From Ostreococcus mediterraneus (Eukaryota > Chlorophyta > Mamiellophyceae > Mamiellales > Bathycoccaceae): 64,000 nt of DNA. The stretch spans positions 124,001-188,000 of the forward strand of contig WMKK01000015.1 of the NCBI GenBank assembly GCA_012295225.1, written 5' to 3'. A program made the translations under genes and the position numbers. Shown here piece by piece: positions 53,595 to 62,370 of this stretch; the stretch's first letter is position 1; every line of letters starts with the position of its first letter. The notes below the pieces were generated by a model. It was not told where the DNA came from. It saw only the letters and a program-made list of their open reading frames with translations, and ran no database searches.

Positions 53595-55169
53595 TTACGT
53601 GCTGTCCATGGTGATGTCGAACGTCGTCGGCGCGGTGCCGAGGGCGGGATCGGTCCAGGCCGCGATGAGCGGAGCCGCGATGGTGTTCGCCGTCAAGGCT
53701 GAGCAACTGCTCGAGGATGCGGCGGGTGTGTAGACGATTTTCTTCGCCACCGACTGCAACGTTTTCGTGAGCGTGGTCAAGCCAGTCGCGGTGAGCGTGA
53801 CGGTATTTGGCGTCGTGATGAGAAATCCGTGGAGGTACTCTGCGTCGTATCCGGTGGAAGCCGTGCAACTACCAGACGTGGAAACGGCAACGGCGCGAGT
53901 TCGCAAATCTTGACAGTAAAACGTCATGCCAGATCCGTAGTAACGGTTGGATGATTGGAATGTCAAGGGACTCGGAGCCGAGGAGAGCACCGTGGTGCCG
54001 TCGAGCGACGTCGTCGACGTCCAGCTGCCCAATGCCATGTTGTATAACTGTGTACCAGTGGAGTATTCCTCTCCGTCGTCCGTGCCGAACAATTTGTACG
54101 CATAACCAGTGACTTCGTACGATGACATGTCCATGCATGCGGTTACCTGCTCGGTGCCAGTGTTAGAGTCCGTGTAATCCTCCACGATTTTCGCGTAGCC
54201 ACCGGCCAAGTCAACGGTGAACGCAGACGTTACGATACCGGCACCACCATTGGGAACAGGATTCACTTTGATGTCACCAGTATAGTAGTTGCCCTTCGAT
54301 TGCAACGTCGAAGCGCTTTCATCTTCGACGATGGTGGCGTAGTCGGACATACCAGTCAAGCCACCAAACTGCCAGTTGTGAAGGTACGACGTCGTTTTCG
54401 TTGAAACGCTCGCGCTGTCAAGATTGGTACTGTCATACGTGATAGTTTGTTTGATGTAACCTGTGTGAGTTTCAGGGGCAGTAACACCACTGCTCGAATC
54501 CGTGTCCGAGCTGTCGAATTGCAAATCAATAGATACCGGATACATGGAACCATCGGCGCGGTAAAAGGCTTGCATGGTCAACGTGCATTCCACGTTGATG
54601 GTGTTCTGGTTGCTGTTACCCTTGCGCTGAAGCCAGATTTTAGCGCTGAAATCGTACGTGGTCGTGCCCGCGCTCGCAACAGCGCCTTGAACGTACGACA
54701 CCTGCGCAACCACGCTTTGATCGGGAGCATTGTAATCTTCATACGGGCAACTCGTCACGGTGTAACTCGACTTAATCGTCTTGGCGTCTTCCCCAGTCGT
54801 CGTCCACCCGCCGAGGGCGTCGGATGAAAACAAGCCACTTTGCTCAATCAAAGCACACAAAATGTTATTCGGAAAATTCATGACATCCGCCACGGGGTCT
54901 TCAATGACCTCATTGTTGGACACTTGCGACAGCGTGGTCAACAACGAACGCCGACGCGCGCTCGCGCTCGCACCCGGCGTCGGCAACGGCGCCACGGGCG
55001 TATACGACGACGACGCCAACGCCGACGCCAAACTCACCGTCGAAGTCGACGACGACGACGACGACTTCAACCCAAGACCAAGCCCGAGGCCTAACCCCAA
55101 CGCGATCGCGCTCACCGCGCACACCGTGATCACAATCACCCGCTTGCGCCGCTGCTCCATCGTCATCAT
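53595..55169 (-). CDS. Unknown type II membrane or secreted protein
   Basis: 524 aa, not recognised. The frame opens at a TTG (55181). The first ATG is 55169, with more at 55166 and 55160. A basic stretch (EQRRKRVIV) is followed by one hydrophobic segment (VITVCAVSAIALGLGLGLGLGL), a signal anchor or uncleaved signal. A Ser-rich linker then leads to an ARRRSLL basic site. The rest is a Ser/Thr/Gly/Tyr-rich, beta-looking domain with scattered Cys (TVTSCPYEDYN, NVECTLTMQAFY, MTFYCQDLR, SGSCTASTGYD). Its composition suits an extracellular or Golgi-lumen protein. No catalytic motif was seen. Confidence 0.75.
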   Translation of the reverse strand: MMTMEQRRKRVIVITVCAVSAIALGLGLGLGLGLKSSSSSSTSTVSLASALASSSYTPVAPLPTPGASASARRRSLLTTLSQVSNNEVIEDPVADVMNFPNNILCALIEQSGLFSSDALGGWTTTGEDAKTIKSSYTVTSCPYEDYNAPDQSVVAQVSYVQGAVASAGTTTYDFSAKIWLQRKGNSNQNTINVECTLTMQAFYRADGSMYPVSIDLQFDSSDTDSSSGVTAPETHTGYIKQTITYDSTNLDSASVSTKTTSYLHNWQFGGLTGMSDYATIVEDESASTLQSKGNYYTGDIKVNPVPNGGAGIVTSAFTVDLAGGYAKIVEDYTDSNTGTEQVTACMDMSSYEVTGYAYKLFGTDDGEEYSTGTQLYNMALGSWTSTTSLDGTTVLSSAPSPLTFQSSNRYYGSGMTFYCQDLRTRAVAVSTSGSCTASTGYDAEYLHGFLITTPNTVTLTATGLTTLTKTLQSVAKKIVYTPAASSSSCSALTANTIAAPLIAAWTDPALGTAPTTFDITMDST

Positions 55170-55961
55170 CCCCCTTGACAATCACACCGCGATCGCGCGC
55201 GCGCCGCCTCTCGCGCCGTGCCGAACCCGGAACGTGACGTACACACGCGAACGCGCGCGCGTCGATCGATCGCGTCGCGGCTCGGCTGATCGCGTCGAGC
55301 GCGTCGCCGTGTGGCCGATCCCGCGCGCGCGCGTTCGCGGGTCCACGACATCTCCGCACGGGATATCGAACTTTGACCAATCGTGACCAGGGGCGGGGGC
55401 ACAGCGCGCACACGTGGCACAATGACGTGATGTCCAGCGCTGTGGTGATCACGGGCAAAACGGACCACGGTCGATGACCCCATGACCCCGTGTACCACAC
55501 ACTGTGTAGTCATAGTGACCTTCTTGCACGCGCGCCCGTTGAGGCCCCAGGTCGACTCCCGTGGATCTGGACGCCCGCCAGCGCTATCGAGGCGTGACCA
55601 TGAACAACGACCTTTGCTTCGAGCTATTGCGTGGCTGCGATTTGTGCTTGAGGGTATATTCCCTTGTGCTGGCGCGCACGCATGGATGTGCCCACGCCCG
55701 ATGCGCCATTCTGCGGCGTGACGACCGATAAGTTGTAACGACTATTCAGAGTCCGTAATGAACTGTTATTACAGATATAGTTACATCGCTGAACGCGCGT
55801 CGCTCGTCGTCGTATTGAGCTGAACAAACAGCTTACTTATTCCATTGGGTGACGCGAAGTTGCCGAGGGGTGAGGACGTTTGGTTTGAGAAGGCTTCAGT
55901 ACCGCGAGTGGAGGGTAAAGTTATCACGCATCTGACGTGGACGCGACCGATCGTGCCCTGG

Positions 55962-56022
55962 GCGCGATGTGTGTACCGGGTACACACATCGCGCGTGTGT
56001 GGACCGGGGTACACACACACGC
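55962..56022. repeat. Compound palindrome: two adjacent inverted repeats
   Basis: The first is a perfect 16-base inverted repeat around one G (55962-55994; arms GCGCGATGTGTGTACC and its complement). The second is an imperfect copy of the same design (about 55993-56022; GCGTGTGTGGACC against GGTACACACACACGC). Both are enclosed by CCCTGG at about 55956 and CCAGGG at about 56028. Confidence 0.85.
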
Positions 56023-56029
56023 ACGGTCC

Positions 56030-56038
56030 AGGGTTTAG
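56030..56038 (+). promoter_or_regulatory. Telo-box-like motif
   Basis: AGGGTTTAG, a permutation of the plant-type telomere repeat TTTAGGG, directly beside the compound palindrome. Telo-boxes occur in promoters of plant growth genes. It is short, so the call is tentative. Confidence 0.3.
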
Positions 56039-56116
56039 TGACGCGAGTATCCGTTACCCGTGACCACGACGCGCGCGACGACATTCGACGACGCGCGACG
56101 ACGACATTCGACGACG

Positions 56117-56305
56117 ATGGCGTCGTCCGCGGCGGTGACGATCACGGCCGTGGACACGCTGCGCGCGGAATGCACGCATCAGATGCGCGTGGTGCGGCAC
56201 TGTCCGCCCGAGACGCCGAATCATAAGCCGGGCGAGCGCGTGGTGCGTGCGCGCGAGCGATTCGATCGACGATTATGGCGCGATTATGGCGCGCGTTGGC
56301 GATGA
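56117..56305 (+). CDS. Possible small protein, unknown
   Basis: 62 aa from ATG 56117 (MASSAAVTITAVDTLRAECT). It has two Cys, several His and Arg and an aromatic C-terminus (WRDYGARWR). It is not recognised. It ends about 80 bases before SNAPC3 on the same strand. It may be a short gene, or just chance open sequence or an upstream open frame in the SNAPC3 leader. Confidence 0.25.
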   Translation: MASSAAVTITAVDTLRAECTHQMRVVRHCPPETPNHKPGERVVRARERFDRRLWRDYGARWR

Positions 56306-56387
56306 TGATGCGGGAGCGGATGTGCGATGGGAGACTGACCGGGTGTGTCTTTCGGCGCGGTGGCGTCGGGTGTGCGATGCGTAGGTG

Positions 56388-57668
56388 ATGGATGCGTTCG
56401 CGACGCGGGCGCGGGAGAGCGCGCGAGGCGCGCGCGAGGCGTTGGACGCGTGGGCGGAGACTTCAGGTCGTGAAGGTGCGTCGGCGAGGGCGGGGCCATC
56501 GAAGGGGAAGAAGACGAAGGGTTCGTTGGCTGGGGCGTCGGCGGAGACGAGCGGTGGTGGTGTGGAGGATATTGATATGAGTGATTTGCGCGCGGTGACG
56601 CTGGAAAAGGCGTTGGATTCGCTCATGCCGAGCGTGCAGTTACCGAGCGAGGCGAATCCGGTGAAGCATCGGGGACAAGGTGCGAAGCATCAAAAGGCGG
56701 CGACGCAGGAGGAGGAGGAGAAGGCAAAGAAGGCGGTGGAGGTGAGTAAGGAGTTGACTACGGCGACGAAAACTGCGCCGTTGGCGTCCATGCGAGAAGT
56801 CGAATTGGAAATGAAACAACTGCAACAAAGAGCGTATAAGCGAGCGTTGCTACGTAAAGAGATTGACATACAGTGCGTGGCATGGAAGCCGCGGGAATTG
56901 ATTGAATTTGAACGAGCGTCGCCGCTATTTGCACCAGCTGGAGAGAAGCGCGCGCGCGACGAGAACGCCGTCGCCGCGCCGCCCAACGGACAAGACGTGA
57001 TGATTTGGATTGAACTGTTCCATCCCGTCAAGCAAGGGTACTTAGTGATGGATGTCATCGTGCGCGGATCTACCCCAATTGTGTGCTTCAAGGATATGAT
57101 CTATTGTTTACGAGACGTGCAGGCGAAACGTGAGGGACACGCGCCTTCGAAGAATGGTTTCTTGTTCATCGAGGGCGTATTTTACAACGACATGCGCTCG
57201 CCTGACGCCGTAGATTACTCCGAACCGCTGTTGGACTATCAAAAGAAAGATGGTTTAACCGCACCCGGGGCACCAGTAGAGATGAACATGTCCGGTAAGG
57301 GATTTACCGCCCAAGACATGCACGGGGTGAAATTTGCCGACGTCCCCTTGCACATCGGAAAGAGCTACGTGATGACGCACCAAGGTAAATGCGAACACAA
57401 GTGGCGCGTTCGCGACGTGCGCTTGCCACATAACGAAGACGACATCGCGCATGACATGTTTCCGCTCGTTTTACGCGAAGGGCGGGTGTTCAGAAGAGGT
57501 TGCGGCGTGTGCGGCGTGTTTGACAGCGCCTTCGTCACGTACAGCGACCGCATGGCTTCGGAATCTCCTGCATTTTTTTGCAAGATTTGCTACGACACCG
57601 TGCATTGCGATGCGCAGGGCAACAAGGTTTACAACGATTACGAACAATACACGTACGATCACGAATAG
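56388..57668 (+). CDS. SNAPC3: snRNA-activating protein complex subunit 3 (SNAPC3)
   Basis: Subunit of the SNAPc factor that binds the proximal sequence element of snRNA genes (plant SRD2-related). First ATG is 56388. The first 180 residues are disordered and charged with a Lys/Glu-rich helix (EEEEKAKKAVEVSKEL). The conserved domain (about 190-425) starts with DVMIWIELFHPVKQGYLVMD and continues with LRDVQAKREGHAPSKNGFLF, FIEGVFYNDMR, and the DV-x-L-HIGKSYVMTHQGKCEHKW stretch. It ends in the zinc-binding RRGCGVCG with SPAFFCKICYDTVH. All Cys/His ligands are present. Confidence 0.9.
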   Translation: MDAFATRARESARGAREALDAWAETSGREGASARAGPSKGKKTKGSLAGASAETSGGGVEDIDMSDLRAVTLEKALDSLMPSVQLPSEANPVKHRGQGAKHQKAATQEEEEKAKKAVEVSKELTTATKTAPLASMREVELEMKQLQQRAYKRALLRKEIDIQCVAWKPRELIEFERASPLFAPAGEKRARDENAVAAPPNGQDVMIWIELFHPVKQGYLVMDVIVRGSTPIVCFKDMIYCLRDVQAKREGHAPSKNGFLFIEGVFYNDMRSPDAVDYSEPLLDYQKKDGLTAPGAPVEMNMSGKGFTAQDMHGVKFADVPLHIGKSYVMTHQGKCEHKWRVRDVRLPHNEDDIAHDMFPLVLREGRVFRRGCGVCGVFDSAFVTYSDRMASESPAFFCKICYDTVHCDAQGNKVYNDYEQYTYDHE

Positions 57669-57746
57669 AGAATGATTGAAAACACCACTGTTACATACTA
57701 GCATGACAAAACCGAGACGCGCCGGCGTCTCGACGCGAGGCGCGCC

Positions 57747-58067
57747 TCAATCAGCGAATGTCCAATTTCCCTTATTATCAACGCGATTGGGCGACAGCCG
57801 AGGTTTAAACGGCGACTCCCCCGTCGCTGCTTGCACCACAGCCATACCCACCTGCTCGACGATGCCGCAATTACCGTACGCAAGACCTGGACATTTTTTA
57901 CTCCCGGCGGCGATTTGAGCCGGACTCACCATGATGAGCTTCAACTCAGGAATCGGAATACCCGTCGCCGAACTCACCCGGCGCTTCAAATCGCTCTTAC
58001 GATCAGAATCCTCCACATTGACGTGTATTACAGACCCTGCTTTACCCCAAGGGCCGTTATGCACCAT
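57747..58067 (-). CDS. Small ubiquitin-fold-like protein, unknown
   Basis: 106 aa. The frame opens earlier at a GTG (58121), but the first ATG is 58067 (MVHNGPWGKAGSVIHVNVED). The pattern of a beta strand (SVIHVNVEDSD), an amphipathic helix (RKSDLKRRVSSATG), IPIPELKLIMVSP resembles the first half of a ubiquitin fold. The second half has two Cys (KKCPGLAYGNCG) and a C-terminus KGNWTFAD without a Gly-Gly tail. No named family recognised. It is convergent with SNAPC3 (about 80 bases between stops) and divergent from OGG1. Confidence 0.6.
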   Translation of the reverse strand: MVHNGPWGKAGSVIHVNVEDSDRKSDLKRRVSSATGIPIPELKLIMVSPAQIAAGSKKCPGLAYGNCGIVEQVGMAVVQAATGESPFKPRLSPNRVDNKGNWTFAD

Positions 58068-58338
58068 CTTTCGTCGCGACGAGGAACACAAGCGAGGCGC
58101 GCGCGTCAGTCCAAAAGTCACATTAAAATCGACTCTGCGTCATCGCGCGCGCACCCGCGCGTCCAAACTCTACGGACACCGCACGCACCTTAATTTCCGC
58201 CACCGGCATCTCGCGCCCGTGTCCGTCGTCACGCGCGCTGCGTCGAATTATGCTTCACATTTGACGCTCGGGACACTCGTAACCGTCAGTGCGTTTCAAC
58301 AGGTACCAACACGCGCGTCACCACACCTCGACGCGTGC

Positions 58339-59631
58339 ATGCCTCGCGCGTTGTCACGCATCGCATCGACGCACCAACGCGCGTTGCATTCATTACGCGC
58401 GCGTGCGGTCGCGCACGCATCGGTTGCGTCGCGGCGCGGCGCACATTCGCGCGTCATGACCAAGGCTCACGCACACAGCGCAGTGACGAGTACTGATGCG
58501 AATTGGGTGCCTTTACGCGACATGCACGCGGACGAATTGCGGTTGAAATACACGCTACCGACAGGTCAGAGTTTTCGGTGGCGCCCGCGAGGGTCGAGCG
58601 AGAGCGATTACGTCGGAGTGATTGGTGCTAGAGTCGTGCGCGTGCGAGAAACCGTGAACGGGGACGCGGAGTATAAAGTGTATTGCCGACCAGCGAGCGA
58701 GAGCGATGACGACGACGATCGCGTGGTGAGGGATTATTTTAATGCGGATGTATCGTTGGTGGACATGCACGCCGGGTTCGCGGCGAATGATGCGAGGTTT
58801 CGGGCGTTGGCTCCGTACGTCGGAGGCTCGCGCATGTTGAGGCAAGACGCGAGCGAATGTTTGTTTAGTTTTATATGCTCGAGTAACAATCATATTTCGA
58901 GAATACATGGGATGGTGGAGAAGATGTGTGTGCATTATGGAGATGTGTTGCCAGTGACGGCTGCGGATGTAGCGATAGATGACGTAGAGGAGGCGGCGGC
59001 CGTAAAGGGCGACGAAGCGTTTTATACGTTTCCAAGCGTTTCACAGATATTAGCCAAAGCCACGGAAGAACGCTTGCGTGAATTAGGTTTTGGCTACCGT
59101 GCCAAATTCATCGTCGGTGCGGCAAAAGTGTTGGCGGAAAACCCCGATGGGAAATCTCCAGAGGCGTATTTGGCATCTCTTCGAGACGAAAAGACGTACG
59201 CCGAAGCGCACGAAGCGCTCGAGCATTGCCCGGGCATTGGCCCTAAAGTCTCCGCGTGTGCGTGTCTCTTTTCTCTTGATAAGCATGAGGCTATTCCCGT
59301 GGATACACACGTGTGGCAATTCGCCGTGGAGCACTACATGCCGGAACTCCGCGAGGCCAAGTCTGTGACGCCAAAAATCATGCGCGCCGTCGAAGACAAA
59401 ATGTTTGACATTTTCGGCCCCTACGCGGGCTGGGCGCATAACGCCATGTTCATCGCCGAACTCAAGTCAATCAAGGAATCTCTCCCAGAAGAGCTTCGTA
59501 CGCCGCGGCGCGCAACGCCCGGCTCTGCGTCGAAAGCCGCGAAGAAGCTCAAAATCAAAGACGAACCGAAACCGCCCGAGACGCTCCCGCCCGCCGAAGA
59601 CTTTGGCTCCCCCGCGCGTACGCGCGCATAA
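58339..59631 (+). CDS. OGG1: 8-oxoguanine DNA glycosylase/AP lyase OGG1
   Basis: Base-excision repair enzyme that removes 8-oxoguanine opposite C. The N-terminal OGG domain has LRLKYTLPTGQSFRWRP, DYFNADVSLVDMHAGF and ECLFSFICSSNNHISRI. The helix-hairpin-helix/GPD core has HCPGIGPKVSACACL and AIPVDTHVWQFA, holding the catalytic Lys (of GPK) and Asp (of VDT). A basic C-terminus (KAAKKLKIKDEPK) may be nuclear. The frame is open from 57931, but that part overlaps the neighbouring gene. The ATG at 58339 gives an Arg/Ala/Ser-rich presequence suited to mitochondria; the ATG at 58456 gives the compact nuclear-type form. Alternative starts could yield both. Confidence 0.93.
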   Translation: MPRALSRIASTHQRALHSLRARAVAHASVASRRGAHSRVMTKAHAHSAVTSTDANWVPLRDMHADELRLKYTLPTGQSFRWRPRGSSESDYVGVIGARVVRVRETVNGDAEYKVYCRPASESDDDDDRVVRDYFNADVSLVDMHAGFAANDARFRALAPYVGGSRMLRQDASECLFSFICSSNNHISRIHGMVEKMCVHYGDVLPVTAADVAIDDVEEAAAVKGDEAFYTFPSVSQILAKATEERLRELGFGYRAKFIVGAAKVLAENPDGKSPEAYLASLRDEKTYAEAHEALEHCPGIGPKVSACACLFSLDKHEAIPVDTHVWQFAVEHYMPELREAKSVTPKIMRAVEDKMFDIFGPYAGWAHNAMFIAELKSIKESLPEELRTPRRATPGSASKAAKKLKIKDEPKPPETLPPAEDFGSPARTRA

Positions 59632-59638
59632 TATCTCC

Positions 59639-59672
59639 GATTGTAATAATTTGTGAATTGTAATAATTTGTT
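59639..59672. repeat. 17-bp tandem repeat with doubled TGTAA after OGG1
   Basis: ATTGTAATAATTTGT is repeated with a 17-base period just after the OGG1 stop. Each copy has TGTAA, the green-algal (Chlamydomonas-type) polyadenylation signal, so this may be the OGG1 3' end. The poly(A) role in this organism is inferred. Confidence 0.5.
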
Positions 59673-59819
59673 CGTATATTTAGCGGTTATATCCGCACCC
59701 CGTGCGCGTCTCGACGCTCAAAACGCGTGAGAATGTCTGCGCGCGCTGAAATTCAGTCATTTTTGCGTGACGTTGCAGCCGAATATTCGCCAGTTCCGCC
59801 CTCGCACACGCCGCGAACG

Positions 59820-62183
59820 ATGCGCGCTCACGTCGCACACGCTCGCGGCATGGCGTTCGCCTCGCGCTCGTCGTCCGCACGCGCGCGCGCGCGCGCACCG
59901 GGTGCGAGACCGCCGCACACGCGCCCTCGCGAGTGGATAACCTCAGCGCGCGCGCCGCGCCGCGAGCGACACTCGCGTCTCACGTCCGTGGCGTCGCCCG
60001 AGACGGACGTGAGCGACGCCCAGGAAGGGAATGTGAAGCGCTCGACGGATGACTTGATGTTGGACGCGGCGCTGAAGACGTCAAAGAGCGCGGAAGAGGT
60101 TACGCTGGAGGGCATTGTGTTGAACTTTTCGCCGAGCTACGGCTTTACGGATAAAATGCTCGCGGTTGGTGATTTTTTTAAGAACTCTCCCACGGAGTTG
60201 GCGGGAAGAATCGCTGAGGTGTTATCCGTGATTGGTGGGGTGTACGCGACGTGGATGTACGAAGAACGAATGGGTATTCCTCTGGAGAAGAGGAAACGAG
60301 GCAAGGCGTTGAGAGACGGCATCGCAAAGTTAGGACCAGTGTTCATTAAGCTCGCACAGACGTTGAGTACGAGACCGGATATCATCGGTGAGGAAGCAGC
60401 AGACTCGTTGATGGTGTTGCAAGACCAAGTTGGGCCGTTTTCGAGCGCCGTGGCGGATGAAATCATTAAGAGCGAGTTGGGATGGTTGGGAGCGGTGCGC
60501 GAGTGCGACGCTCCGGCCCCTGGCCCGAAATATAGCTTGTACAAGGAGTTGAGTGCTGAGCCAATCGCTGCGGCGAGTATTGGACAAGTGTACGAGGGCG
60601 TGTTGCACGATGGAAGCAAGGTGGCAGTCAAGGTGCAGCGACCCGGGATGGTTCGACGCATTGCGCGCGACTTGCACATCATTCGCCTTGGTTTCGGTTG
60701 GGTTGAAGAATCCGGAGTTAACGGTTCGGAAGACTTGCCGCAAATTGTTGATCAAGTTGGGGCTGGGATCTTCCAGGAACTCGATTACACCGTAGAAGCG
60801 CGCAACGCGGATGAGTTTAGACGTTCGCTTCGGTTTCTCAACTATCTCTTTGTGCCTAGGCACTTTGAGAAAATGACATCGACAAAGGTACTGACCCAGG
60901 AATGGATCACCGGCCGACCGATGAAGAAGTTATCGCTCGAAGAGCAAAAGCTTATGGTACAAATGGGTGTAGAGTGCTCCAGTGCGCAAATGTTCCGTAC
61001 TGGTTTAGTGCACGCTGACCCACACGAAGGAAACATGTTGTTCACCGACGACGGAAAGCTCGCGCTGTTGGACTTTGGTTTAATCTGCCGCGTCGATGAT
61101 GATCAGCAAGAGGCGATGGCAAACTGTATTTTAAACATTCTCAACTCTCAATGGGGTGAGCTGATTGATAACTTACGTATCATGGACATGTTGCCCGCTG
61201 AACCGCAAATGTGGATTGACGAAAATGGAAACCAGGCGGATTACACCCAAGGCGGCCCGGGTTCGTGGAAGGTAATTTCGGATGATGAATTCAGACAAGC
61301 ATTCAAGACGTGCATGGATGGTGAAGACGACAACCCAAAGGTGCGATCGAACTTTACAGAGCTCGTGCTTGACTTGACAAAGATTTCCACGGCGTACCGA
61401 TTCAACTTGCCTCCGTACATGGTGTTCGTCATCCGATCACTCACGACGCTTGATTTCGCCGCCGCGAGAACAAACTGTAACATGTATGAAGTTGCTGCAC
61501 CGACAGCTATCTTCCGCGCGTTGTCTCCTCGAACGCCTCGAGGTAAGCGGGCGTTGGAAGAAATGTTGTTGGAAAAGGATGGTGGATTAAAATGGAACAA
61601 GCTCGTGGCGTTGTCCGAGCAAGCAAACAACGCCGCGGATGCCCCTGAAGGCGATGAGAAGTTTGATAGCACTGATGCTCACGCTAAGGAAGCCGTGACG
61701 CGACTGATGAACGAACTTTTCGATTCTTCTGCGGGCTCGGCGTTGCGTCGCGTGGCGCTCAAAGCCAGTCCTTCTGGTTTAATGCCGCCACCGCCGTTAC
61801 GCAAAGAACTCGTCAAGATTGCCCAAGCATCCTTTGCGCGTTCGATGGCGACATTTTCTTTCCGTGCGTTTTTTGCCGCGGCGTTCAAAACCGCGCGCGC
61901 AATCTTGCGCAACGAAAGAGAATCCGTGGTGTGTGAAATTTATGAAGGCGCCGAGCGTTCGGCGTGCAACGCCGCCTTGGAAAAGCGTCGACGATCCATC
62001 GCCATGCTTTTGCTGCGCTCAAAGCTAATCAACCCCACTGGATTCTTTAGTTTTATATCCATCGCCGCGTTGTTCGTCTGGGCTGCCATCACCGGCGCGT
62101 TCCAAGGCGCCGTAGCCAACGTCAAGCGCCGCCTCGCTCCCCCCACCCGGGACGATACATCTCCGCCGCTCGCCGCCGCGTAA
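59820..62183 (+). CDS. ABC1/ADCK-type atypical kinase, plastid type
   Basis: UbiB/ADCK-family kinase-like protein; plastid members act in prenylquinone and stress metabolism. The frame opens at a GTG (59727), with ATGs at 59733 and 59820. The latter starts an Arg/Ala/Ser-rich transit peptide. Core: LGPVFIKLAQTLSTRPD, then PIAAASIGQVYEGVL (Ala-rich nucleotide loop), VAVKVQRPGM (catalytic Lys), FQELDYTVEARNADEF, the catalytic GLVHADPHEGNMLF and DFGLICRV (metal Asp). The family KxGQ signature reads KLAQ, keeping the Lys and Gln. The C-terminal third is helical and ends in a hydrophobic segment (FFSFISIAALFVWAAITGAF), a likely membrane anchor. Confidence 0.9.
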   Translation: MRAHVAHARGMAFASRSSSARARARAPGARPPHTRPREWITSARAPRRERHSRLTSVASPETDVSDAQEGNVKRSTDDLMLDAALKTSKSAEEVTLEGIVLNFSPSYGFTDKMLAVGDFFKNSPTELAGRIAEVLSVIGGVYATWMYEERMGIPLEKRKRGKALRDGIAKLGPVFIKLAQTLSTRPDIIGEEAADSLMVLQDQVGPFSSAVADEIIKSELGWLGAVRECDAPAPGPKYSLYKELSAEPIAAASIGQVYEGVLHDGSKVAVKVQRPGMVRRIARDLHIIRLGFGWVEESGVNGSEDLPQIVDQVGAGIFQELDYTVEARNADEFRRSLRFLNYLFVPRHFEKMTSTKVLTQEWITGRPMKKLSLEEQKLMVQMGVECSSAQMFRTGLVHADPHEGNMLFTDDGKLALLDFGLICRVDDDQQEAMANCILNILNSQWGELIDNLRIMDMLPAEPQMWIDENGNQADYTQGGPGSWKVISDDEFRQAFKTCMDGEDDNPKVRSNFTELVLDLTKISTAYRFNLPPYMVFVIRSLTTLDFAAARTNCNMYEVAAPTAIFRALSPRTPRGKRALEEMLLEKDGGLKWNKLVALSEQANNAADAPEGDEKFDSTDAHAKEAVTRLMNELFDSSAGSALRRVALKASPSGLMPPPPLRKELVKIAQASFARSMATFSFRAFFAAAFKTARAILRNERESVVCEIYEGAERSACNAALEKRRRSIAMLLLRSKLINPTGFFSFISIAALFVWAAITGAFQGAVANVKRRLAPPTRDDTSPPLAAA

Positions 62184-62370
62184 TCCAGTACGCCCCGGCG
62201 ATATCACACGCACACAATTTACCACTAGTTCACACACGCACTGCGCGTATTTTTAGTCCCATTAATCTTGTTATTGCACGCTCACTCACACGGCGTCGCG
62301 AAAAGCGCGCCTTTTTATCCACTTCCCTCATACCTCAGCGCGCCCATCTCACCCCACGCGCGTCACCACC

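Larger units (their letters stand above)
55170..56116. other. 0.9-kb region without a supported gene
   Basis: Lies between two divergently transcribed genes. It holds GC-rich promoter-like sequence at the left and several small random open frames. It also holds a compound inverted repeat (55955-56033), a telomere-like motif at 56030-56038, and a short direct repeat of a CGACGACATTCGACGACG unit (about 56065-56116). I looked for tRNA, snRNA and SRP-RNA landmarks and found none convincing. Confidence 0.55.

Noticed and set aside
55430-55600. tRNA-like stretch with a GGTCGACTCC near-B-box
   Set aside because: One base is missing from the B-box, no A-box lies at the right distance, and no cloverleaf could be drawn on either strand.
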